Source: Microbotryum silenes-acaulis
Taxonomy: Eukaryota; Basidiomycota; Microbotryomycetes; Microbotryales; Microbotryaceae
NCBI GenBank assembly: GCA_003665825.1
Contig: QPFY01000009.1
Span: forward strand, 806,001-870,000
Reading direction: 5' to 3'
Length of the DNA: 64,000 nt
Within the stretch, counting starts at the first letter, position 1. The number at the start of each line of letters is the position of its first letter. Positions 47,338-57,136 of the stretch are shown here, piece by piece. Under the pieces are notes generated by a model that saw nothing but the letters and a program-made list of their open reading frames with translations, did not search any database and was not told the DNA's origin. The translations under genes were made by a program, and so were the position numbers.

Positions 47338-47774
47338 ATGCGACCGGATCCCGAGTACCACAGTATCCACGGCAACCCAACGAGGCCGCGTCCGAAACGT
47401 CGACTGAGCCCTCCTCCATCGCCATCGATCCCGAGCCTTGATTACTACCTGTGGCAGTGCACCCAGGACACGGGCGAACAACAGATGGAGGGGTGCGTGG
47501 CGCTTCGGCTTTGGTGTACCGACGACGCTGAACTTTTTCAGCAAACGACAGCGGATGACTTGCCGGATTTGACTTCGTTTGCCGGCAGCCCTGGTGACAT
47601 GATTGATGAGAGACGGACAACAACACGGACGAAGAAGTTGACTTTGATATGAGTGATCATTCGAGCGACGATTTGAGTCATCACTCTATCGACGCCACAG
47701 ACAACGGTGCATTTAGGCTTGAAGAGTGTGACTTCAATGCGGAAGATGATGGCAGTGATGAAGAAACTTGGTGA
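47338..47774 (+). pseudogene. Possible decayed gene: frame break between PPPS-rich and acidic segments
   Basis: One frame (47338-47652) reads DYYLWQCTQDTGEQQMEG and LPDLTSFAGSPGD. An overlapping +1 frame takes over at about 47615 with DEEVDFDMSDHSSDD and LEECDFNAEDDGSDEETW, stopping near 47774. A single indel would join them; no usable intron was found. Both look coding in composition. I do not recognise the protein. A live gene with an unusual intron is an alternative. Confidence 0.3.
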
Positions 47775-49830
47775 AATCTTCAGTGGCTGTCTGGAATCGA
47801 AGGCTCTTGTTCCAAATGCCTCAATCCAAACAGATGATGCGAGCGCTCGCGTGCTTTTGCCTTTCTATTGACTAGTGTCTCTTCATGTCATACAATATGG
47901 CCCTTCCCGGGAAAGTGCAGATAATGCAAAGTAGCAACCATACGACCGAGAGGCAACCAAGGCTGGCAGGGTTGGCTACCGCTTAAATGCGCTCTAGCCC
48001 GCTTGAAAAGGTCACTGCCCAGCAGTAGTGCTGACAGCGGGAGGTCTATCAGGTCAGCTAGAAATACAGGAGGAAAGCTCTCTGCTGCTGGTGATAAGAT
48101 AAGCGGGCATTCTTGTGGGCTGCGCTTAGTGAGTGCGCTTTCCAATTTCCGCCATTGCGTCTGGTGTTTATAGCGTGCGCAGTCAGGCCAGTCAGATGCC
48201 CGAAGTCCGTTCCGGGTCTTTGCTGATACTTCCTGAGATCTCAGCAGAGATCACATTGCTATTTATCATACTCCATCAACCCCCACTCTAATTCTACTGT
48301 GTACTTGAACGAAGGCTAAACTGGACCCATACTCAATCTGTTTTTCGGTGCTTTTCGATGGTGTTGCCATCTTGCCCACTTTAAGCCACGCAGCCACTAA
48401 AGACAGTTCAATGTTTTGCCTCGACACTGGACTCTCGACATTTCAGATACAAGGCGACGCACTCAATACCCCTGACCGGATGTTCGTGTATAATCGAACT
48501 CATTCTGGTTTGATAAGGAGGAATGAGTTTGACAATACATCCACAATCTCTGTCCCGTGTGCTGAGGAATAGGTGACTTTGATGCCAATCACACCTGCGC
48601 ATTCCATGTACTCTCTGCGTGTGACCCGATCCGTTGCGTGCTCTCACCGGTACATGTACTACAACATCGTAAAGGCAGAAGCTCAGAGTTCGTTATGGAC
48701 AGAATAGTGGGGTGTATACTCCTGAACGAACATCATTGAGTCAGGATCACGATGTTGTTCTTCGTACTCTACCATTCCTCCTCGCATCAGAGTGCACGAG
48801 TGGCCTGCGAGCTATTGCTCGCCTCCGACTGTTTCTACTGTCGACCAACGCAGCCTTTGCAGATGACAGTTCTGGTGGTATATCAATCGGTCCTTTTTGC
48901 TTGAAATCTTCGTTGTAAAAACGACGGTCATCACTCGTACTGTAGTGGCACTGAAAGTGACTAGGTTTTGAGTCAGAGGACCCGGCGCGGGCAGAATCCA
49001 CCGGTGATCAACATTGCGATCGAAATCGTCTTGAGCACTCGGGTTTCCACATGGCAGATATATTCGTGAAAGTCGAACCTGAGACTTACCAGTCGCCCTC
49101 TGTATTGCATTTCCCATCAAGTTGCCCACAGCCTTCTACTGCACTGTCCGATGCTGCGTTGGGTGCGCAGCTGAGGGTCAAGCGATAATGCATGCATTGT
49201 GAAAAGTGCAAGTTGTCGGAAGTCAAGTCGCACTTCAGAGAATAGGACAAAATCAGGTGATGAGATAATGCAGAGCTATACACCCGAATTCTGAAACGTC
49301 CTACCGGAAATGTCACCCCCCTGTGTGCTTCGTGTCAACTGTCGAGATGCGGAACAATCACAAAATGATCATTGGTTAAGATGCGAGGCGCGAGAGACAG
49401 CGAGGAGGTCGTGTTTGGACAATGTGTAAGATCGCTCCCAATCGAGCATTGCGGAAGAACAAGAACAGGAACATGAAGAAGAAGAGGGACCAATCATCAA
49501 CCTGGTCCGACTCAATTTGAGGAGCATTTAGTCACCCAGTGTGCGTCGACGCGTCGATGTGCTTGGGCCAAGGTCAAAGTGCGGGAGCGAACCGTGAGGC
49601 CCATTTTTTTTATCTAATACCCTTCAATAACAGCAAGTGACCAGTCAGCTTTTTGGTCCCAATACCATCAATACCATTTAAGCCCCAGTAGGGCCCAATA
49701 TGACTCGGCTAAAGGAATTCCCATCTTCGAGATCCGAAGCTCCGAAGCAGGCCTAGCCAGTGTGCTTAACTGCATTCCCTCCGACTTTTCCAAAGGTTTC
49801 CAGGTATTAATAGAACTATACTGTTATTGA
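47775..49830. other. AT-richer sequence without a visible gene
   Basis: About 2 kb inside the inverted-repeat-bounded block. Short open frames occur on both strands but none has recognisable content. Confidence 0.45.
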
Positions 49831-49836
49831 AATCTA

Positions 49837-49974
49837 CCCCCCCCCCCCCCCCCCCCCCCCCCTCCCCCCAAAAAAAAGAAGAAAAAAAAAAGAAAAAAGG
49901 GGGTAGTAAGTGGTGAGTGAAGAAAAGCAGAAAATTAGGAGGGGGTGGGGTGGGAGGGGGGGGGGGGGGGGGGG
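49837..49974. repeat. C26 tract, purine run and G19 tract
   Basis: A run of 26 C, a short CT/A-rich spacer with A-rich runs, and about 100 bases later a run of 19 G preceded by G-rich sequence. The two tracts are complementary and could form a hairpin or a G-quadruplex. Exact lengths may be unreliable in an assembly. Confidence 0.8.
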
Positions 49975-50221
49975 CGCCAGAAGGTCAATACAGCAGCTGT
50001 CTTACCTGTGCAAATTACTTGGTTGTATCCTCCATCTCGTCAGCAGGCGGTATTGGGTACAACAGCTATATCGCATTTCGGTTCCGAATTCGACTCTTGG
50101 GAACATTGGTAGGAATATCGGTATTATCTATAGGGATAAGTCTAACACCGATTAGCTAATAAGCTTTCGCTTCACGGCTTGTGGGATGCCCAGAGAGGTG
50201 CACCGTGCCGGGGTGGGCGAG

Positions 50222-50353
50222 GAGGGGGCAGCAATGGTATACCATCCCTCTACCAAGCTTTCCCCGGGCCAAAAAACAGAAAAGCTGCCTTATCGCGCGT
50301 GCGCGCACGAGTTCATTTGACTGGCTTAATGGACCTGCCGATCTGGGTGCGCC
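50222..50353 (-). repeat. Right arm of the imperfect inverted repeat
   Basis: Inverted match to 45946-46080, with the palindrome ATGGTATACCAT at 50235-50246 and AAGCTGCCTTA at 50282. It lies about 130 bases upstream of the F-box gene start. Confidence 0.75.
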
Positions 50354-50483
50354 AGCAGGCTCCAGAGTGCCTATTAATAAGCGGCATCAGAACGCAGTAG
50401 AGCTTGCTGCGTGCAGTGCCCTTGCGTTTACGCAATCTCCTCACTGCAACCATTCAGTAGTCGTTCCACCTCTCTCTGGCTTG

Positions 50484-52565
50484 ATGGCCCGCGATGTCAC
50501 AAACACATTCAAGCCCGATGCGAGCTCTCCCTCGGGCAAATCACCAGCAAAGTCGGCCATCGCGGCGGTGGATCCGGATCTCGATCCCGATCTGGTGCAA
50601 GAGCTGGACCATTTTCGACGCGAGTGGCTGCATGAATCCCAGCTCAAGCTAGAACAACAACAGCAGCAGGCTGAACACGATGACCACAGCCAGCCGTCCC
50701 AGGGGAAAGCTAAACCATCTTCTGGGCTGAAGGCTGGTTCAGCATCGTCTCAAGTGTCCCAAGTGTCGTCATCGACAGTCGACCACGACTACGACCACGG
50801 TGCGCAACCACGATCACACTCGCTACAACGCTCACCCCCGAGACGGCCCCACGTCGCCCTCGCACCTTCCACGTCGGCGACGAGTCTCACCCAACGTATG
50901 CACCACTTGGAGCTGCACGACCTCTCCGCCGCCACCGACGGCGACCTCACCGCCCACTTGCCCAAGCCAAAACCCAAGCCCAAGCCAGCGACCGCGATAG
51001 AGCTGTACGATGCAGCCGTCGTGAGCGAACGGGAGGGAAGGTTGAACGATGGTGAGAGCGATGCAGTTTCCGAGACACTGTGGTTGTTGGTGTCCTGACA
51101 GACCTGGTCTACTGCGTTCGCGTATTGCAGCGTTGGTCAATTATCGAGCTGCGTTCAAAATCGACGCCGAGATCGACCGCACGTACCATCGGCTCACCTC
51201 ACGCGCAACCCAAGAATCCCGATCATCTACATCAACGAACAACGTAGGTCCCAACAGCCCCGCCGACTTCAAGTTCGAGCGTACCATCCAACTTGCCCCG
51301 GACTACTCTGCCGATCGAGAATTCCGCACCGCTCAGACTGGCGCCTCGCACCCCCACGACCTCCATCCGTCCTCGACGGCCTTTCTGTACGACTCGCTCG
51401 CTCGATCCTTTGCGGAGAACGCCTACGATCCCGTCAAGGCGGAGCACGTACACGCCAAGGTCACGGAAAGCGAGATCGACGTCGCCCTCGAACGCATCGC
51501 CTTCCATCCCGATGACCCTGAGGCCCCATCTCCGCTCGGGTCCCTACCCCGCGAAGTCTTGCTGCTCGTCCTACACCACCTCGTACTCTCGTCGGTCATC
51601 CTTCCGGCACAACATACACCCGTCAACAGCGAGGACCCAGCCAAATTAGCGGCACGCAAAAAAGGACCTCGCAAGTTGACCCTGGCGGAGCACACCCGCA
51701 ACCTCGAAGTCGCCTTTGACGTCCCCTATACCCATCTGCACCGACCCTGGAGGACCGACGTCGAAGCCTTGGAACGGTTCGCGCGCACCTGTCGCCTGGC
51801 GCGCATCTTGACCCTGGATGCGGGTCTATGGCGCGACCTATGTCGTCGCATCTATGTTGCCCCTTACCAAACGCAGGAGGAGGCGAATCAGATCGTCGCG
51901 CAGCACGGCATGGACTGGCGCAGATGTTTTATCGAGCATCCTTGCATCCGCTTCGACGGCGCCTTCATCAGCGTCGTCACCTACCTCCGACGAGGTGAAA
52001 ACTCGTCCTGGTACTCGCCGACCCATCTCATCACCTTTTATCGCTACCTGAGATTTTACCCTAACGGGCTCGTCCTGTCGTTGCTGACCGTCGATCCGCC
52101 GGCGGCCGTCGTCCGGATCCTCAACCCTGCGCTCCGCGTCAAGGGCTTGACGTTCGGGCGATGGGAGTTGAGGGGCGATCACGTCGACCTGTGGGAGTTG
52201 ATCGACCCCAGCGTCGAGGAAACGAGTCGGAAGTACTCATTTAGGATGGAGCTCAAGCTCCGAAGCACCAACCGAGGCCGGATGTAGGTCATGCCCTCCG
52301 AAGAATCGCGAGACGGTCCAGACCTGATCTGCATGTCTTTTGAGTACACAGGAACAAGTTGGACATGATTTCGCTGGCCACTGAGCGTCGACTATCGGGG
52401 GAAGTCGAGCCCGTCCCGATCAAACCGACCAAACCCTATTACGTACGTCTGCCAGACCTTTGCGTCTCAATGTGCTGCGCTCGGGGCTGATTAGTTCTCG
52501 AGTCTCTGTTGGCCCCCTTGTAGTTCTCCAAAGTTGTGAATTATGCCGCCGATGACTTGCAATAG
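50484..52565 (+). CDS. HRT3: F-box protein Hrt3/Pof7/FBXO9
   Basis: Substrate receptor of an SCF ubiquitin ligase. Exons 50484-51051, 51131-52283, 52352-52442 and 52524-52565 give 617 residues. The N-terminus has DHFRREWLHESQLKLEQ, and after a disordered His/Ser/Pro-rich region the TPR/MIT-like unit AIELYDAAVVSEREGRLNDA, joined over intron 1 to LVNYRAAFKIDAEIDRTYH. The F-box is LGSLPREVLLLVLHHLVLS. The FBXO9-type C-terminal domain shows CRLARILTLDAGLWRDLCRR, GMDWRRCFIEHPCIRFDGAF, TYLRRGE, PVHLITFYRYLRF-like sequence (PTHLITFYRYLRFYP) and LTVDPPAAVVRIL. Ends KVVNYAADDLQ. Its stop lies about 40 bases from the PUS1 stop on the other strand. Confidence 0.93.
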
Positions 52566-52604
52566 ATCTATGTGGAATGCTGTGAGACTGCGAAATCATC
52601 GCGC

Positions 52605-54670
52605 CTATTCGTCGCCCCCATCCTCCCCGTCAGCCCTCTCGTCATCGCTGGGCGGTTGCACGTCCTCCTCGCCCTCGGTCTTGGCCTGCTCCAAAGCGTT
52701 TTCAGCCCCTTCGCCGTTTTCGACGACTTGCTTCCTCGCTCTCCGCCTCGGCTGATCGCTTCGTTCGCCCGGTTTGTAGACCGCACATTCCGGCACCGTG
52801 CCCTCGGGATTGAGGTACGCGAAATCCCTCCCTTCAAACACATCGACATAATTCACCCACTTGGCAAACACACCCTCCTTCTCCTCGACCACCCACATGA
52901 CCTTGTAAATCTCGTCCCTCTTGAACGCGTTGACCTGGTCTATTTGTTCGACGACGCCGATCTGTTCCCTCCGCTGCGCGGTTTTCTGCGCCTCGTCGAG
53001 TTTATCGAGCGCGTTGATCTTGACGTTGTGTTCGAGGATGCGCTTGTTGTACTCGAGGTACTGCGGTTCGAGGAGGAGCAGGCCCAAGGCCGGGGCTTTG
53101 GGGATGTGGATGCGCTGAGGGGTGAAGGTCGAGGCGATGAGAGAAGGTGGCGCACCCGATCGGACGGCGAGAATGAGCAGGCCAATCATTTTACGCTACG
53201 AGAGAGAGAGGCGTACAAAGAGTTGAGGAATCAGAACTTTCCGCGGGTGGGCAAGACTGTGATGGGGAGCTCACAATCTGATGCAACATGAAGGATTGGC
53301 CGAGCAGATCGACCGAGACGTATTCGACGCCATTGACGGTGAACGGATCCGAGATCTACGAATCAGACAAGGTTTTTGTTTTAGCAATCGTGGCACCCTC
53401 CCGACAGCGCGGGAAAGCTCACCGACAGCGACCTGAGCACCCTCATTGAAGCGACATCCTGCGGCCCTCCCTTCTTGACCCTCTTACCTCCCGCGTCCCT
53501 CGGCTCGGACTTGTCCGTCGTCGAAGCGACCGTATAGTTGTGAAAGTTGTGCGATCCCTCGTAGGCCTTGATGAAGGCGCGCGCGGCGTTGAGCAATTCG
53601 GGTGTGATTCGCCACGTCTTTTTCGCAGCGACGTCCTCGAGGAATTTGTTTTCGGACGGTTGCGTGGCCCAAAAGTCCGCCGTAGCTGTCTTGGCGGCTT
53701 GTACGCAAGCAGGCAACGTCCTTTCCACCGATCCCTCGACCGCCTCCGCTTCCGTCTTTAGGAACTCTTCCCGGTTCTGCTCGAGCCACTTGCCCAAGTT
53801 GGAATTCGGCTTCGGCCCCAAAAACACGTGCGTCGGCATCGAGTACTCGTAGTTCCTCTGGTCGCACACTTTTCGCGGCTCGAACCCGGCCTGGACCCTG
53901 ACGATATTCCACACCTTGATTGTGGGGGGCAAGAACGAGTTGATCCAGTCCTCGACGCGTTGCTCCTCGGGTTTGTCCGCGGGGGCGAGGATGAGTTTTA
54001 AGGTGATGATGTTGACGGCGGCGTGGACACCGGCATCTGTACGCGCTGCACGTTGCAAGGATACTTTGCGATAGTCGTCGGCGTTGTCGGCGCTGACGCA
54101 GCCGGCTTTGATGAAGGCTTGCCAGAGCTCGCCTTCGGTCGTCGCTTCTCCGGGGTTGCTGGGGTCGGTTCAAAACTTTCGTCGTCAGCACCTTTCGTCC
54201 ACCTCGGCAACATTTTAACCTTGTCCTCCATCAGGAACTCACATTTGACTGCCCTTGTAGCCCTGCCCGTTGTAGCCAAAGAAGACGGCGACCTTCTTCT
54301 TGGGCAACCGTTCCTTGTTCTCCTCGTTCCCCTCGGCTTTCTCCTCCCCCGTACCTTCCTTGGGCCCCCACGACCTCATCTTGCCCACCGCTGCACCGGT
54401 ATTGCGACCTCCCCAGGATCGATTATCATCCCCCGGTCGTTTGCCTCTATAAGTCCCTGCTTTGCCACCTCGGCCACCCCCGCGACCTCCACCACCACCA
54501 CGGCCACCACCCCCACGGCCTCCACCTTGACCACCCCCCTTCCCTCCTCGTCCGTCCCCATCCGTCCTAGCTCGCTTCGAACCGTTGCCATCATTTCCTT
54601 GCCCTCCGCCGCCGGTACTATTCGTAGGTGCATCCCGCTTATTGCCACCACTGGTGGAAGGGTCCGACAT
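52605..54670 (-). CDS. PUS1: tRNA pseudouridine synthase Pus1 (TruA family)
   Basis: Makes pseudouridine in tRNA and other RNAs. The start chosen is MSDPSTSGGNKRDAP, followed by an RGG-type Gly/Arg tract. The catalytic core begins KVAVFFGYNGQGYKGSQM; after an intron come ELWQAFIKAGCVSADNADDY and the catalytic-Asp motif AARTDAGVHA. Then INSFLPPTIKVWNIVRVQ, FEPRKVCDQRNYEYSMPTHV, the long insertion typical of Pus1, EGSHNFHNYT, a short exon VSVDLLGQSFMLHQI, and RKMIGLLILAVRSGAPPSLI. The C-terminal tail is acidic. The frame remains open upstream to a Met at 55018, adding 116 Arg-rich residues that could be a mitochondrial presequence or untranslated leader. Confidence 0.93.
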
Positions 54671-55326
54671 CGTCCTGGCTGGTCCCGTGTCTCGATCCAA
54701 AGGTATTCGTGCGAAGCCCGTTTCGGCGCGGGGGTGTGGGGAAAAGCTATATAGTACTTCTAGCTTGAAGTCTACAGGCGTTTTGTAAGTTGAATTCCTT
54801 TGCCTCTGCTTGAAAAAAGTAATGCGACGGGTCCCGGGGTAAGACGTCCGATTGCGGCGATGAGTAATTGAGTTGGGGGAATGATTGAGTCGGAATCCAA
54901 GCCGGCGCTGCGAAGCCCCCACTGCAGGTCGAGCGAGTCGTCGCGCGGAGTTCGGGTGGGGTGCCCGTGCCAGTTGAAGAATCTTTGGTGGGGTGGGTTG
55001 AACACTGAGCTGGGCCATTTTCTCCTGCTACGCTCTGGTTAATGAAAGAATATACCTTTGATCAGAGTCCGAATAAAAGTAAAAATGGAAAGCTCCAGAA
55101 CTTTTGACAATGCGCGAACCCGGGACAGGGGCTCGGTAATCAAAGCCTACTGTGAATATCGGAACCCTCGTGGCACTCTCTGGAAACGTGTGAGTACAGT
55201 ACAAGACCCAAAAAGGTAATATGAATTACGCGGAAGAGCAAAATATAGAACTACAGGGTCGGTGAGAAACGAATGGAGGGCACGACGTGGGAAACTAAGC
55301 GCAGACACAAAGACGAGAAGAAATTT
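54671..55326. other. PUS1 upstream region / PEP12 3' region
   Basis: The part 54671-55018 is an in-frame open extension of PUS1 (see PUS1). The rest, to 55326, holds no visible gene and should contain the PUS1 promoter and the syntaxin 3' end. Confidence 0.45.
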
Positions 55327-56801
55327 CTACGATAAGATCTGAGAGAATTGCGAATCGGATCAGCTACTAGCGACTCTCAGAGATCCCATCACGAGCATAC
55401 TTGTTTGGACTTACTGCCAAGAGTACGATCGAGAGCACAAGCAGGAACGTGAGCAGCAGACAAAACATGCGTCGCCCGGCGCGGCGTTGGTACGCGTGCG
55501 CCTGCGTCAACTCGGTCGAGGCGCCTCGAGTATCACTCGCGACCGATCTTACGTTCGTTTCAATGTTGTCTACGGATTAACCCATCCTGGTCAGCTTCTG
55601 AACATGGAAGAACATGTTCGCACCTGCGCTCACCTATCATCGACTGCTGCTCCCCGACGATCTGACCCAAATCACGGAAGATCTGATTCAACTCGGTGAT
55701 CCCCTGTTCGATCTGTTCGATCTCTTCCTCCCGCTCTTGGATCAACTGTTCCTGGAATTCGACTTCCGCGTCCGGGATCCCCTCAACCAGCTGTTGTTGT
55801 TGTTGCCCCCCTGTCGGGTTCTCGTCAAGCTCGAGTAACGGGTCCGAGGTCGCGGCAAAATCGCCGCGGCTAGACATAGTGATCGCATCGTCAGCTCAGC
55901 TGTGTGCTGGACACTGCATGCGTATTGAGCACAATGGCAAGACTCACTGTGACGCCGAGCTCAGTTGCCGTGCCCCGTCGGATGTTGGTGTTGTGCCATC
56001 GTTGATGGCTACCTTGGCCCTCTCGACGAACAATCTCTGCTTTTCTGCACTCCGTTTCGAAGCAGCCTGGAACGACGCCAACGCCTTTTGAAAGTCACCG
56101 GATACCTTCTGCTGTTCGTATCGATGCTGTCGCTGTGGGGAAAGCAGGCGGTTTGGGATCAGCAAAGGCGGGGATCGAGGTCGAGGTCGAGGTCGAGGGG
56201 TCGGTGGTCATTTGGCCCTGGAGAGAAACGTACGTCGGTGGGTGCGAGGTCCGAGTTTGCAAACTGTTTGACTTCTGCGTTCGAATCTTTGAGAACCTCC
56301 CTCGTCGCATCGGTCAGGTTGTGTCTGCGAGTCGCCAGGAAGGAGATTGGGTGACGGAGGAGGTCAGCTGATCTGCCGACCGGAAAGGCCCCCTCCCGCC
56401 GGTCAGAGCGGCATACAGCATCTTGCGCCCGGACTGACAATTTGTGCCGTAGATCAGGTGTATCCTTGGGTGTGCCCAATAGTTCTACGAGCTTGTTGAT
56501 GGCGGAAACATTGGCGTTGATCTTGTGGATCTGCATCGACACTTGCCGTGCGAGCGCCTTGAACCGTAGATCCGCCTCTGCATCGGTATAGAGCGAAGTC
56601 TAGGTCAGTGTACCTTTTCCCTTTCCCGCTGCTTTCATTTCACTTCAAGTCATGTACAAACCTGGTGAAATGTCGCCGTCCCGGGCGAGTGGGGCGCGTT
56701 CGCCGAGTCCGCGTTCGAGGTCTTGGAAGCTCTGTCCAGGTTCGCTGACTGCAAAGTGAGCTCCGGCCGGGAGATACAATCCATGGGAATTGACTGACCA
56801 T
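55327..56801 (-). CDS. PEP12: Endosomal Qa-SNARE (Pep12/syntaxin-7 type)
   Basis: Target SNARE for fusion at the late endosome, the arrival compartment of Vps10 traffic. Coding exon 1 is only ATG (56799-56801) followed by a GTCAGT donor; exon 2 (56662-56731) gives SFQDLERGLGERAPLARDG, exon 3 (56439-56577) ADLRFKALARQVSMQIHKIN and VELLGTPKDTPDLRHKL, exon 4 (56234-56324) HNLTDATREVLKDSNAEVKQ. Next come the Habc end (SGDFQKALASFQAASKRSAE), RGDFAATSDPLLELDE, the SNARE helix (REEEIEQIEQGITELNQIFR, DNIETNVRSVASDTRG), and a C-terminal anchor MFCLLLTFLLVLSIVLLA. The last intron (GTAAGT) leads to a tiny exon encoding ILS and the stop. Reading through instead would add a short hydrophilic tail. Confidence 0.9.
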
Positions 56802-57136
56802 GTGGACCACCAACGGTAGTGGGACTGTGCGTTGACGATGGACCGATGGACCGGTGGTCGGGCTGCGCAGTCGGGTGACTCAGAGGCCAAAAGCGAATCG
56901 GCGTCATCGCCACGGGCTCAGCGTCAGCCACGGCCGACGCGTGACTCGAGCGCATACACCCATCTTTTTTTACTAATGCGGATTCGAGTTCTGGATTAAG
57001 TAGCGAGTCCCCTCTGTTCTCTACCCCGCTTCGGACCTCGTCTCCGACCACGCTTGACGGCCATTCTGGTTGCTCATCTTCATCTGACCACTGTAAATTC
57101 TACGACAGCAACTATCCCTTGGGCTGACTTTTGAAC
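56802..57136. promoter_or_regulatory. Divergent promoter, PEP12 / SRP101
   Basis: 335 bases between divergent starts. It includes a run of T (about 56967). No further element was recognised. Confidence 0.5.

Larger units (their letters stand above)
45946..50353. mobile_element. Gene-poor block bracketed by inverted repeats; possible decayed element
   Basis: The two arms (45946-46080 and 50222-50353) are in inverted orientation and enclose the longest gene-poor stretch of the window. Inside are fragments of open frames, a C26 and a G19 tract, and AT-rich DNA around 47800-49800. No transposase or reverse transcriptase was recognised and no target duplication could be seen. It may be an old transposon with eroded ends, or two copies of a short MITE-like repeat inserted in opposite directions. 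Confidence 0.5.
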
